Shown one piece after another: positions 24,093-35,479 of a stretch of DNA of 64,000 bases. The notes under the pieces are model-generated. The model was not told where the DNA came from and searched no databases. It saw nothing but the letters and a program-made list of their open reading frames with translations. Each line of letters starts with the position of its first letter. Within the stretch, counting starts at the first letter, position 1. Origin of the DNA: Takakia lepidozioides (taxonomy: Eukaryota > Streptophyta > Takakiopsida > Takakiales > Takakiaceae); assembly GCA_030704615.1 (NCBI GenBank), contig CM060732.1, positions 76,925,053-76,989,052 of the forward strand. The letters run 5' to 3'. The translations under genes and the position numbers were made by a program.

Positions 24093-24257
24093 CAAAAATG
24101 GCGCCGAATTACCTGTCATGAGGGGACCTATAGCCGCGGAATTCGGCACCATTTTTCGCCAGAGAGACCTATTACCGCGAAATACGTCGCCGTTTTTTCA
24201 GGTTACGGACCCTATTACCGCAAAATTCGGCGCCATATTTGCACATGTCGCTGGGAA

Positions 24258-24477
24258 TTGGCATGAGCGGAAGACGAAATATCATGAGCACAACTGTCAA
24301 AACTACAATTTTCCCTTCAAGGGGCCGAATAATATATTTGTTTTTCCTGACACATTGCATTAAATTAATTTTTTTTATTGTTTTTTATTTTTGAAATTTG
24401 TACTTCAGCTCATGAAAACCGATTGTCTTACTACTCCGCTCATGCCGCTCATGCCGCTCATGCTCATGAAATAGCTA
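24258..24477. other. Possible MITE between H and F
   Basis: About 215 bp of AT-rich sequence bounded by GGCATGAGCGG on the left (24,262) and inverted copies CCGCTCATGCC on the right (24,437-24,460). The right side has the motif repeated. The size and inverted ends suggest a small non-autonomous element; no duplication was confirmed. Confidence 0.3.
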
Positions 24478-24479
24478 AC

Positions 24480-27400
24480 CTCCCGAGAAAAGACCGCATT
24501 CATCACTGAATGGGGAGCATATGCTTACAAAGTCATGCCATTTGGACTTTGCAATGCACCAGCCACATTTCAATGAGCAGTATCTGAGATATTCAAGAAC
24601 TATCTCAATGAATTTATGCAGGTATTTTTGGATGATTTCAGTGTCTTTGGACAGAAATCCAAACATTTGGCATAGTTAAAACTTTGCCTACAAGCCTGCA
24701 GAAACAATGGAGTAAGTCTCAACCCGGAAAAATGTACATTCTGTGTGAATTCAAGATTATTATTGGGACACATTCTGTGCCAACAGGGAATTCTGGTAGA
24801 TCCAAAGAAAGTGGAGGTTATCCAGAAAATACCACCACCAGAAAATCCCAAGAAACTCCAGAGATTTCTGGGACAGACGAGCTATTACATAAGGTACATG
24901 GACAAATATGCTCACAGAGCGGCACCAGTCTATAGACTACTGAAGCAAGATGCCGAATATCGATGGTCTCCAGCTTGTCAGGAATCATTTGATTCACTAA
25001 AAATGGCACTCACAGCAGCACCAATTCTGATAAATCCAAGATGGGATTTACCATTTCATGTACACAGTGATGCATCAGGCATTGCTTTGGGAGCGGTTCT
25101 AGCTCAAAATGTGACAGGCACAATAGATTCACCAATCTATTATGCAAGTAGATTGTTGACAGCAGCAGAAAAGAATTATAGCACCACAGAAAGGGAGGCA
25201 TTGGCAATGATTTATGCTGTTCAAAAATTTCGGCATTATTTGCTTGACAACCGCTTTAAGTTGATTGTTGATCATCAGTTCATTTAGCAAATCGACCACT
25301 AGCCAGTGGCAGGGTTGTTGGATGGTTATTACTTCTTCATGAGTATGACTTTGAAGTTATTCATAAACCAGGGAGATTACATGTTACAACAGATCATCTG
25401 TCAAGGATTACTACAGGAGAACCAGCCACGGGGGTAGAGGATCAACCTCCCGATGCATTTTTGTTTGCTGTTCAACCAGAAGCACCAAATAAAGAGACAG
25501 ATCCTATAAATGCTCTGAGAATGTTTCAAGGAGACTATGACCTTCCAGATGCTCTCAAACTCATGGACGACACGGATGAAGAAGAAGATTCATCCGATGA
25601 AGATGAACCTCTTGATGAAGGACTTATTATTGAAGAAGAGCCAGATCCACAAGAAGAAGATGACAAGGAAAACGAAGAAACAAACAATCAAGAATTGGCA
25701 ATATCAGTATTGGAGCTTATACAGTCACCAAAGAAGAATCAGAAGATATTCAGGATCAAGATCAAGATGATTGGCAATGGCCAATCAAATACTATCTCAA
25801 CACAGGAAAATTTCCTGAAGATTACACCAAAGATGACAGGAGGAAGCTTTCAATGAAAAGCAAGCCATACACATTAATCAAAGGGATTCTGTACAAAAGA
25901 GGAATTGACTCCATAATGAGAAGATGTGTAAACAAAGACCAAGCCAAAACAGTAATGCAAGAACTACACGAAGGAATTGCAGGTGGACACTTCAGTTCGG
26001 ACCTGACAGCAAAGAAAATATTACTAGCAGGCTACTGGTGGCCTACTATATTTGGAGATACTTATGAACACTGTCAACAGTATGATGTCTGCCAGAGGAT
26101 GGGACCAGTAGAACGAACGGGGAAGGGGACTCTGTACCCAATACTACCAACAGAACCATTTCAGCGCTGGGGGCTAGATTTTGTGGGACCCATTAAACCT
26201 CCAGCAAGGTACACACAAAACCAATACATCCTCATAGCCACTGACTACACTACCAAATGGGTAGAGACCAAGGCACTAAGAGACAACACTGCCAAATCAA
26301 CAACCAAATTCTTATATGAAAACATCATCACACGATTTGGTTGCCCACTGGAATTCGTCAGTGATCAGGGATCACATTTCATAAATGATGCCATAAAATG
26401 TTTGACGGAGGAGTTCATGATTGTACATCACAAGAGTACTGCTTACTATCCTCAAGGAAACGGTCAGGCCGAATCTACCAACAAAATATTATGCACTATC
26501 TTAACCAAGATAGTAAATGCCAATCGTACAGATTGGGATACCAAATTGAACACAACACTATGGGCATTCAGGACATCATACAAGGTAACCACGAAGCATA
26601 CACCATTTCAACTGGTGTATGGAGCAGAGGCATTATTACCTATTGAATGTATGATACCCACACTACGAACCGAGACTCATGAACGATGGGGTTTAGAAGA
26701 ATCCTTACGAATCAGGGAATATGAGTTATTCCATTTGGAATAAGTTCGAACAGATGCCACAGATAATATGGCACGAATTCAGGAACAACGAAGGAAAAGA
26801 ATATCCGAAGAGAAAGAGAAATCTTTCCAGGACGGGGACATTGTATTATGGTTACCAAAAATCAAGAAGATCAAACTAGGCGGAAAATTGAAAATGCCAT
26901 GGATGGGACCATTTCAAATCAAAAGGGTACATGACAATGGAACTGTTGAATTGCAAACCTTGGAACAAGAATTCATGGGACGAATTAATATTAACAAGTT
27001 AAAAGGCTACCAGGGAATACATGACAAAGCCCTTATACATGATTTATACGCCAACGAGGAAGATCAAACTGACGATGAGGAGCGCGAAACTACCAATGCC
27101 TACTACATTCATCACGACACAGTGAATCAACATATACTAAGACAAGTGGCAACACAAATTCAGGGCACCACGACGGTTAGATCACCATTTATCTGGAGGA
27201 CAACATTACCACCCCGTATACCGTATGGTGAACCGTGGCCAGCACAGATGCCCTACAGAACAGTGAACGAATACGAAACGGCCAACGAGTCACTGCTTGT
27301 GTTAAATTCCGAGATGTACACTCCAGATCACCCCACCGACAGTGGTAATCATACACCACTACCCTTCGATCATAACACAGAGGCGGAACGACGGCGCAAT

Positions 27401-27487
27401 CCAACGGATTGCCAAAAGACGGCGGACGATAAGGGGGCAAAGCCATTAAACCAAGCTGCAAGTACTGCGCCAACGCCGCCCATCTAA
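24480..27487 (+). pseudogene. pol: pol of element F (RT, RNase H, integrase)
   Basis: Reverse transcriptase retains [14 protein letters not shown] and the catalytic motif as VFLDDFSV (about 24,625-24,650). RNase H has HVHSDASGIALGAVL and YSTTEREALAMIYAV (25,055-25,215). The integrase zinc finger HEGIAGGHF...CQQYDVC (25,970-26,095) precedes the core with Asp in ATDYTTKW, Asp in SDQGSHF and Glu in GQAESTNK (26,235-26,480), and a C-terminal region to 27,487. Lesions include stops at about 24,573 and 24,675, a stop/frame change at 25,288, a frame change near 25,745, and TAA at 26,741. Confidence 0.88.
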
Positions 27488-27942
27488 AAACGGACCACAT
27501 ACCAAAGTGGATGAACACAGCTCAGAGGGATGAACATAAACTGACCGAAATTGGACAATCATCAACGACCATCGGTTTTAAGCAAAACAAATCACGAAGA
27601 AAAAACCAACGGAAGAAAATCAAGCACAAAAAGGATGAAGTTTTCTCAAAACCATTACCTGAGGCTAAATGCTTCTTGGTAAGCCTGGGCCCAGCAATTA
27701 AAGCTAACCACGCTTTAAACCTAGGCAACCAGCAGGACAAAATTACCTCCACGAGAACCTCGAGAGAAGTTAGAGGAGAAACCTACAGAGAGGAACCCCT
27801 ACTTAAACCCAGGAGCGAACTCCTCACCTTCTCTTCCGCAAACTGGAAATTGTTGTATACACAACTTCCAGTGTGCTTTATACTTCTTGTGATACACGAA
27901 TTGGTGCTCCAATTCCTTACAACAATCGTGAGACTAAGAGAA

Positions 27943-29887
27943 ATGGCAGGCACCAAGCAGAAGGCACCAAGTTCTTATGCGCAAGTCAATTTCAAAATCA
28001 GCCCAGCGTTGCGGAAGATTGAGCAGGACACAGAGACACAAGAGACGTTGGACAGTCTTGGCCTGCGATACTTCATCACCACGCTGGATTGGAACCTGAA
28101 GCACGACGAGCTATGCAGAGAGTTCTTGGAGAATTACAACACCAGCACTCGGAGCACAAATGTCCACGACACGCACATCCTGTGACAGAGAGGTACTTGG
28201 CGGAAGTATTTCACCTTCCCAATCTGGACGTGCCACCGCACACCGGCAAACCTCCAAGGTTTGTACTTGCAGATTTGTTTGAGAATCTCAACCAAGCAGA
28301 TCAAGGCTACACATGCAGCCACAGCAAAAACCATGGCTTCGGGAAGATGGCCCCAGTACTTAGCACATTGCTTTGCCTCAGGCAAAACCATAGCTACTGT
28401 ACCAAGGAGCTAATCGACCAAGTGTTGATTTGCTTTAATGGGCAAATCGTGAATTGGGCAAGCTTCTTATTGAAGAAGTTAACTCAAGAACTAACCAGGT
28501 TGACAAAGAAGAAGAAGGAAGCAACTGTTACCATGGCGACTCCATTGTTACTCCAGATGATTCGACACACTATACACCTAACGGCCGAAGAGCAAGCAAC
28601 GTTGGGAATCATGCAACGGGTAGACACAATGGAGGAAGAAGGAAGTGAGACGGCAGCATGTCAGGAAGAAGAAGAGGGCGGACTTGCAAAGAGAGCCCGG
28701 ATCAACGAAGCAACCACAAGTGCAGCAGCAGAGGACATCATCAACTCGACGGCTGATTCCCCAGTACAGAGAGAAGGGGAGAATCAACAGCCAGAAGGAG
28801 GGAACAAACCACAGACCAACGAAGCAACGCCCATGGAAATTAGCCATGGCAACACCAAGCACAGCAAGCAGCATATACAGAGGCCACACAATCAGAGGAG
28901 GAAGACATAGTGGCGCAGCAATAGCAGATGGTGCAAGAGGCACCGAGTCAGCAACAACAAGACAAAAATTCCAATTTGGAATTACTACTAGCACAACAAG
29001 TTTTAGATACAACAGCATGGGACACAGGGTTGGAGGAAGCACCACAAAATGTCATTCTGCAGGCAATACAAGCATTGGGGCAACTGACAGTTTGTATGGA
29101 CAGGGCCAAGGATTACATCAGCCCGGAAAACCTGAACATGATCTTAGACCACATCAAAGAGAAACACCAGAGGGAATTGGCCACTGCAAGAACAATATGT
29201 AACCATGAGGTTACAATTGCAGCATTAGAAGATCAAAAGTCAACCTTACTCCGCCAATACAACACATTGGCACAACACAGAGATGAGTGGGAGGAAAAGT
29301 GGGAAAGACAGAGAGACGAAACACGCCATGTCCAAGCCGACCTCGATGCAGAGCGAGAGAGATCTCGGAAAACAGAGACAGAGGTGGAAACACTCACAGG
29401 GCAGGTGCAAACATTAAAGCAGCAGGTGGAGACACTCAAGGGGCAGCTAAGGATTGCCAGAGATCAGGGAACCAAGTGGCTCAACAGCAACACTACACTG
29501 CTGAAGCAAAGGGAGAATGCTGAGAGCAGGCTGTTTACCGCCACCACAGAACGAGACATTGCCATGGGCAATGAACAAGAATGGAAGCAGCAGCTGAAGA
29601 AGCTGATATTGCAAGCAGGGTTGGATGCAGCAGACGCAGCCTTAGCCAGAGCCTGGTTGAATGAAAGGAGTGGATTGGAGATGAAGAAACTCAACAGGGC
29701 AATGGTGAGGTAGATAAAGTGTCAGTTGGCGAAATTGGTGACAGACATTCATGAGGAGTTCCTACCACCAATTCCAGAACAAGAGGAACTCATGGACGAA
29801 GAGGATCAAGAGGAGCAAGATCACGAACGAGAGACACCAATACAATCAACAACAACAACACCAACCATGAGTGCAGTAAGGGGTAGT
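27943..29887 (+). pseudogene. Extra 3' ORF of element F with coiled coil
   Basis: Downstream of pol, ATG 27,943 opens a frame homologous to the extra ORF of element C. A globular N-terminal part (HPVTERYLAEVFHLPNLDV... aligns with C's ITPLYLHQLFELPSGQV...) is followed by a polar linker and a long heptad-rich coiled coil (about 29,170-29,600, with ETEVETLTGQVQTLKQQVET). Frame changes occur near 28,150 and 28,900 and a TAG at 29,711. The C-terminal end is lost where the D+E LTR begins. Function is unknown; Tat-lineage elements are known to carry extra ORFs next to pol. Confidence 0.6.
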
Positions 29888-30884
29888 TGTCGAGCGGCTT
29901 TTACTCACCCATCCCTTCGCTATCTGAGGCGGGAACTCCAAGATAGAAGAGTTGGAAATCTCTAAGCACTCAGCCCGCTCAGAACAATCAGTCATGACCT
30001 ACAGCTAGTGTATCATGGGGGTGTTTCCTATTTGTATTCCTTCCCGTATTCATGTTAGCTAGTTACCTTACTGTTGGTATTTAAGTATCAGATTGCTTCA
30101 GCAATGTATCGGATTCCATCAACTCATCCATTCATTCCACAGCTTCCCTCAGATCTCTCTACACAGTGTGAGTATGAAGTATGTATCAGATTAATATCTA
30201 TCAAGTATCAGGCTGAAGCCATGGAGTCTCTAATCTGCTCTACATACAACTCTACTGCTTGCATTTCATCAAGCATCAACAGATCGTTCTCCTCCTACTC
30301 CGTGCTCTCCCTCTTTCTACTCCGATATGCGCTCTCCGCTTCATTTCCAAGAAGTGATGCCAGAAGTCCTCCCAAAAGTAGTCCCTCCCAGTGATCCCCC
30401 CAGATGTCCCCGCTTCTCGCTTTATCTATTTACAAGCCGTTCTAACCGCTTTCCTAACTAACCGTTATCTTTGTAGTACACGTTCCTTTTTCAGATGTCG
30501 TTCCCCCACAGTCGTTCCCTGCCAATGGTAACTGTTCCCCAGCTGTGCCGAGCTGTGACTGGCTGTGTCGGACTGTGTAGGGCTGTGCAAAGCTGTGGCG
30601 GCTGTGTCGGGCTGTGACTGGCTGTGTCGGGCTGTGTAGGGCTGTGCGAAGCTGTGGCGGCTGTGACGGGCTGTGTTGGACTGTGATGGACTGTGTTGGG
30701 TTGTGTCGGGCTGTGTCGAGCTGTAACTGGCTGTATCAGGCTGTGGCGGGCTGTGACAGGCTGTGTCGGCTGTGACTAGTCTATGTAAAAAAATAAGGGT
30801 ACCCCTTGGAACCCATAAAAGTGTCTAAGTCCCAGACCCCACAGAACCCATAAAAGTGCCTAAGTCCCAGAGAGTCCTCTAACA
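29888..30884 (-). repeat. 3' LTR of minus-strand element D+E (997 bp)
   Basis: On the minus strand it runs from TGTTAGAGGACT (ending at 30,884 in plus coordinates) to GCCGCTCGACA (29,888). It is preceded, in element orientation, by a polypurine tract at 30,885-30,901. It cuts element F; the five bases to its left are GTAGT. The 5' partner LTR is missing because E is truncated at about 49,960. Confidence 0.88.
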
Positions 30885-30901
30885 TTACCCCTTCCCCTCT
30901 C
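30885..30901 (-). promoter_or_regulatory. Polypurine tract of element D+E
   Basis: Minus strand reads GAGAGGGGAAGGGGTAA immediately before the LTR start, as expected for the plus-strand primer. The same tract precedes the N2 LTR (44,100-44,116). Confidence 0.85.
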
Positions 30902-30922
30902 AAAAAGCCGTGTCCTCACGGT

Positions 30923-31527
30923 TTACTGTTTGGGATTTGGAAACTTTTGTGAGCGAGCACCCTTCTGACGGTTAGAGTCTCGTGAAGGACTCCTTGTGCG
31001 AGCTTGAGTCCTGTCACTGGTTGATGGAGATGATTGAACACTACCTGGAAATGTCAGTCCTTCCTTTAGCTGATATCGAGGTAATCTTTCAGGCATAGGA
31101 GACCCCCGTCGCTTCTTCTCTGCCATCTGAATTGCATAGTCCTCTGCCATGTCAAAAGAGTTTGCTGAAGAATCAGTAGTATCAGAGTCCTCATCGCCTC
31201 TCAGGTGTTTTAACGGCCGAACTTTTTGTGGAATCCTCGGGGGCATACAATGTGGTCCCACCATGTCTGGAAGTTTAAACTGTAAAACTTGTTGTAAGCG
31301 TTGAATTGCAAAATTGGTGAAGACCCTGAACTCCTTGTCTGTCCAGGTGAGTGGTGTACCAATGACTTGTGAATTGTGCAAGTATTTCCATGCCTCTTGG
31401 CCCTTAAAAATATCGTCAGGCCCAAATTTCTATGTTGACAAATTGTTCCAGACCGCATGAAACCATGAACGAAGTTGGGAGTCATTTTGCATCATCACCT
31501 TTGCATCATAGAGGTACATATGAGGTG
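30923..31527 (-). pseudogene. C-terminal end of the extra 3' ORF, element D
   Basis: Minus-strand frame ending in a Ser/Arg-rich tail (RTRSPSRDSNRQKGARS) and homologous to 44,138-44,803. It contains a conserved block (DKEFRVFTNFAIQRLQQVLQ) and an acidic patch. One in-frame stop lies upstream (near 31,433). At 31,527 it is cut by the insertion of element C; the preceding part of the same ORF is on the far side of C, from 45,215 rightward. Confidence 0.7.
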
Positions 31528-32440
31528 TGTTAGAGGACTGCTTGGGACTTAGACGCTTTTACGGGATCTGTGGGGTACCCTTAATTTTTACACAGATTGA
31601 GACCAACAGGAGCATTAGGGGTGACAGCAACAGGCTTTAGGGGGGGAGATACACAGCCCAACACAGTCCATCACAGCCTGTCACAGCCCGTCACTGTCCA
31701 ACACAGCCAGTCACAGCCCGACACAACCGCCATAGCTTCGCACAGCCCGCCACAGCCTGATACAGCCAGTCACAGCTCGGCACAGCTGGGGAACAGTTAC
31801 CATTGGCAGGGAACGACTTTGGGGGAACGACATCTAAAAAAGAAACGTGTACTACAGAGATAACGGTTAGTTAGGAAAGCGGTTAGAACGGCTTGTAAAT
31901 AGATAAAGCGAGAAGCGGGGACATCTGGGGGGATCACTGGGAGGGACTACTTTTGGGAGGACTTTTGGCATCACTTCTTGGAAATGAAGCGGAGAGCGCA
32001 TATCGGAGTAGAAAGAGGGAGAGCACGGAGTAGGAGGAGAACGATCTGTTGATGCTTGATGAAATGCAAGCAGTAGAGTTGTATGTAGAGCAGATTAGAG
32101 ACTCCATGGCTTCAGCCTGATACTTGATAGATATTAATCTGATACATACTTCATACTCACACTGTGTAGAGAGATCTGAGGGAAGCTGTGGAATGAATGG
32201 ATGAGTTGATGGAATCCGATACATTGTTGAAGCAATCTGATACTTAAATACCAACAGTAAGGTAACTAGCTAACATGAATACGGGAAGGAATACAAATAG
32301 GAAACACCCCCATGATACACTAGATGTAGGTCATGACGGATTGTTCTGAGCGGGCTGAGTGCTTAGAGATTTCCAACTCTTCTATCTTGGAGTTCCCACC
32401 TCGGATAGCGAAGGGATGGGTGAGTAAAAGCCGCGCGACA
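31528..32440 (+). repeat. 5' LTR of element C (913 bp)
   Basis: Starts TGTTAGAGGACT and ends GCGCGACA. It contains the decamer repeat block (about 31,650-31,795). The ATG of the leader ORF (32,333) lies inside it. Confidence 0.9.
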
Positions 32441-33028
32441 TTTGGCGACCATACTGGGGAACTGGGTCATGAACAACCAGATGTGACAGGCATTTGGTGG
32501 GATCATGGTGGTTGGAGAATTAAAGAATTTGATGTGAATCAAATTCCTTGTGAAACTGAAAAGGAAAGATTGTCCAAACGATTCTTTCAGAGGTTCTTGG
32601 AATTGCCAGACGGTTGTAAAGAAAACATTCTTAAGAGAGTGCATGATGCTGACCCTGAGTGGGGTCTGGAGAAAGGAGTGATAAAGATTTATCAGGTGGC
32701 CTGTAGAGGAAGAGCACGTTGGTTACCAACACTGGATTATGTGATAGCATTGCTATCCATTAAGCGAGTAGAGTTTGAAGGCTGGGAGGAAAGGAAGGTG
32801 AATGTTTATACTCATATGCATGAAGAGCTTGTACTGGTAAAGAATTGGATTCCAAAGGATATTTTGTGGATCAAACTCACACCAAGAACAACTTTCCAGA
32901 CTTGTTTGCCATATGGTTATATGGTAACGGAGACTTCTAGTATAGCCAAGGGTGCATTGAAGCTTGAGAGAAACCCAGGCATATACGTGAGATATTACAG
33001 AAGAGAGTTTTGGTTATTGCCACATTAA
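32333..33028 (+). CDS. Leader ORF of element C
   Basis: 231 codons, intact, from ATG 32,333 in the LTR through the primer-binding site to a TAA just upstream of gag (33,050). It differs from the element A copy by scattered substitutions only, with no indel, so the frame has been preserved in both. The middle is Trp/Arg-rich and the C-terminal half is conserved (EELVLVKNWIPKDILWIKLTP). No known domain is recognised. The first 36 residues are encoded by the LTR, so the 3' LTR of a full element would carry the same coding end. Confidence 0.65.
   Translation: MTDCSERAECLEISNSSILEFPPRIAKGWVSKSRATFGDHTGELGHEQPDVTGIWWDHGGWRIKEFDVNQIPCETEKERLSKRFFQRFLELPDGCKENILKRVHDADPEWGLEKGVIKIYQVACRGRARWLPTLDYVIALLSIKRVEFEGWEERKVNVYTHMHEELVLVKNWIPKDILWIKLTPRTTFQTCLPYGYMVTETSSIAKGALKLERNPGIYVRYYRREFWLLPH
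32443..32460 (+). promoter_or_regulatory. Primer-binding site of element C
   Basis: TGGCGACCATACTGGGGA, two bases after the LTR; identical to the sites of elements A and B. Confidence 0.85.
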
Positions 33029-33049
33029 AAGAAATGAAAAACATGGGAC

Positions 33050-35479
33050 ATGAGTGATGAAAGAGAAGCTAGACTCCAGAGATATTCAGCAAAAAGAGAA
33101 AGCTATCTGAAAGCTAATTATCCATATCTTTGGGAGAGAGGAATAGACATAGGGGAATCATCTGGACCTCTCACACCATTAAGATCAGAGAGTACATCAC
33201 CCATACCGGAAGAACTAGAGTTGGATGCCACTCCTTCTTTTTCTTTGCAAGAAAGATTAAGGGAGTTGGTACGGGAAGAAGATCAATCACGAGGTGAAAG
33301 ATCTGAGGTACATCCCTGGATAAAAGATTTGACAGAAATCTTTGATAAGAGTTGGCATGGAACACCAAAAGCAGGAACTCCAGTTTCTGAAGCGGAAGGT
33401 GAAGAAGGAGGAGAGGATGTGGCAGAGCCAACGGAGAGTTCAGACTCTCCAACACCATTGCAGTTGAGTTACATGAGTGAAGAAGAAACCCGAGGGCAGA
33501 ACTTGGAGGATGAAAATAGAGAGAAGAAATTGGAAGAGGAAGAGTATGAAGAAGTAGACCCAACAGCTGAGGTTGAGACTACAACCAGGACATCCCAACC
33601 CGTTGGACCTGGATCAAGTGGAGCACTTGGATCACAAGCCAACGAAGGTGTCGGCTCAGGGGGATCAGGCGGGCTGCCTGGATCTGGCTCTGGGGGGACA
33701 GGGAGTGTGGGAAGTAGTGCAACTGAAGCTGGGAATACTGTGAATATCGTGGGGCCAGTAGCAGGGAGTGCTCAGGGGCCACCACTGGGTGGAAGATCCA
33801 CCACAACTATAACAGGTCCTCAAGGACCAGCACCAGCAAGGGTGCCAGCACCTGTCAGTGGGCAGAAGGTAGGGCCATAGATGGCGTTACAACCAACACG
33901 GGCAAAACCACCTTTTCCAATATATTCAGGAAAAGGGGATCCCGATGTACACATTAGCCAATTTGAGCACATGTGTATAGTGAACAATGAGAATGGCGAT
34001 GATGCCAAGATGAGATTGTTTCCTCGTTCACTTATCAAGAAAGCAAGTGAATGGTATGCAAGATTCCCTGATAATCATTTCCTAACCTGGAATGGCTTGA
34101 ATACAACATTCCAAAATAGGTTCAAGACAAGTAAAACTGAGGATGAAGTGTATGGAAGTTTACAACAGTTAAAGCAAAAGAAGCATGAAACTGTTGAGGA
34201 GTATATGGAAAAGATGGAATTGATGATGAAAAAGCTGGCTGCTGTACCAGCACCAGGTTTACAGAAGACTTGGTTTGTGAGTGGACTAAGACCAGAGTTG
34301 CAAAAGAAAGTGGATATGCTACCCCATAATACAGTGGAGGAGGCATTTGAGACTGCAAACATAATTGAGCAATTGGGAATGCTCAGGAGAGAGAAAAGAG
34401 ATGATGAGGACTCTGAGGATGAGTCAGATGAAGAAGAAGAGCAAGAACTAAAAAGGAAAAGTAAGAAAAAAGAGAAGTTGAAGAGGGATAACTATGAGAA
34501 AAGATTAGAAGAAATCTTGAAGAAGTATGCCACAGAGGCTGCAACACATTGGAGGAAGGGTGTATAGTGTGCAAAGTGCCAGAATGAAGGCCATACCACC
34601 ACTGAATGTCACATGAAGGAGAAACAATGTACTATCTGTAAAATGGATAACCATTCTACTGAGAATTGTTACTACAACAGAAGGACAGCTGCAAGAGAAC
34701 CTAGGCAAGTAAGGGTGCATCAGGTGCAGCCCCAGCCAAGAAGAAACAATGATCAAGACCACTATGGTAGGTCTGGTGGTTATAACAATGGCATGGGAAG
34801 GAGAGGGAATTCAAGAGGGAATTACCAAGGAAATTCCAGAGGCAACTATCAGGGTAATCCAAGGGGGAATTACCAGCCCGGGAATCAGGATTACAGAAAT
34901 AATCCAAGAGCAAACCAAGGGCGAGGACCCAATGGTGAAGAACTGTGTTACTATTGTAATCAGCCAGGACATCGCAAGGCAGCCTGTTCATTCTGGATTA
35001 GACACCAGAATGAGATGAGAGCTCCTGTGAATGAAGGCCCAGTGGTGGTAGCTCACATGGTTAGGCCATGTGTTGTACCAGAAGTAAGTACAATGATAGT
35101 AACAAGAAGCAAAGCCAAACTAATACCTCCAGTAGTTGAGGAAGATGATGATAATGAAGGTGGCAGTGATATGCCTGAAGATGATGAGGCTTGGAGAGAT
35201 GAGAAGGAATTGCACAAGGAAGTGGCAGATACCATAAGGGAATTGCAGAAGAGTACTGATATCCCTGTGCCAGATTCCTCTGATTCTGATGGAGAAGAAG
35301 AAGTGAGTGAGGATGAAAGGAAGAAAGAAGATGTAGACATGCAGAGTAATGAAGGGACTTTGGCTGAAGTAATATGCCAGACCAAAGCAGAGATTACCAT
35401 TGGACAGCAATTGGCTGTGGCACCTTATTGTAGACACAGGCTGTATCAAGCAATCAATCGAATTGCCCAGGAGACATGA
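33050..35479 (+). pseudogene. gag: gag of element C
   Basis: ATG 33,050 is followed by an acidic N-terminal half, a Gly/Ser/Pro-rich linker (33,600-33,870), the Retrotrans_gag core (33,890-34,380), an acidic/Lys stretch and three zinc-knuckle-like motifs (CAKCQNEGHTTTEC, CTICKMDNHSTENC, CYYCNQPGHRKAAC; 34,568-34,990), with an Arg/Gly/Asn-rich RNA-binding stretch (34,735-34,930) before the last. In-frame stops: TAG at 33,878 (element A has CAG), TAG at 34,565 (A has GGG), TGA at 35,477. All parts share one frame with pol, so gag-pol was a single ORF. Confidence 0.88.

Larger units (their letters stand above)
18890..24257 (+). mobile_element. MULE-type element H, internally deleted
   Basis: A DNA-transposon derivative: about 3.9 kb of palindromic tandem arrays, a promoter-like interval, then the first third of a MULE transposase that stops after residues ...HKLARGN and passes directly (24,093) into terminal-repeat sequence (AAAAATGGCGCCGAATT). 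Element K (58,714 onward) contains the same left part with the full transposase and shows the same terminal motif at 63,984-64,000. H is therefore best explained as an internal-deletion derivative of a K-like parent. Its left edge is inferred from where the array starts; I could not find a target-site duplication. Confidence 0.7.
24478..29887 (+). mobile_element. Tat-like element F, 5'-truncated
   Basis: It begins abruptly inside reverse transcriptase ([14 protein letters not shown], at the position of element C's KTTFITDWGAYAYK) and continues through RNase H, integrase and the long extra 3' ORF before being cut at 29,887 by the LTR of the D+E element. Gag, protease and both LTRs are absent. 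Confidence 0.8.

Noticed and set aside
30074-30394. 106-codon frame in the D LTR and its mirror at 31,934-32,254
   Set aside because: It lies wholly within the LTR on the strand opposite to element transcription and is not kept open in the other LTR copies.
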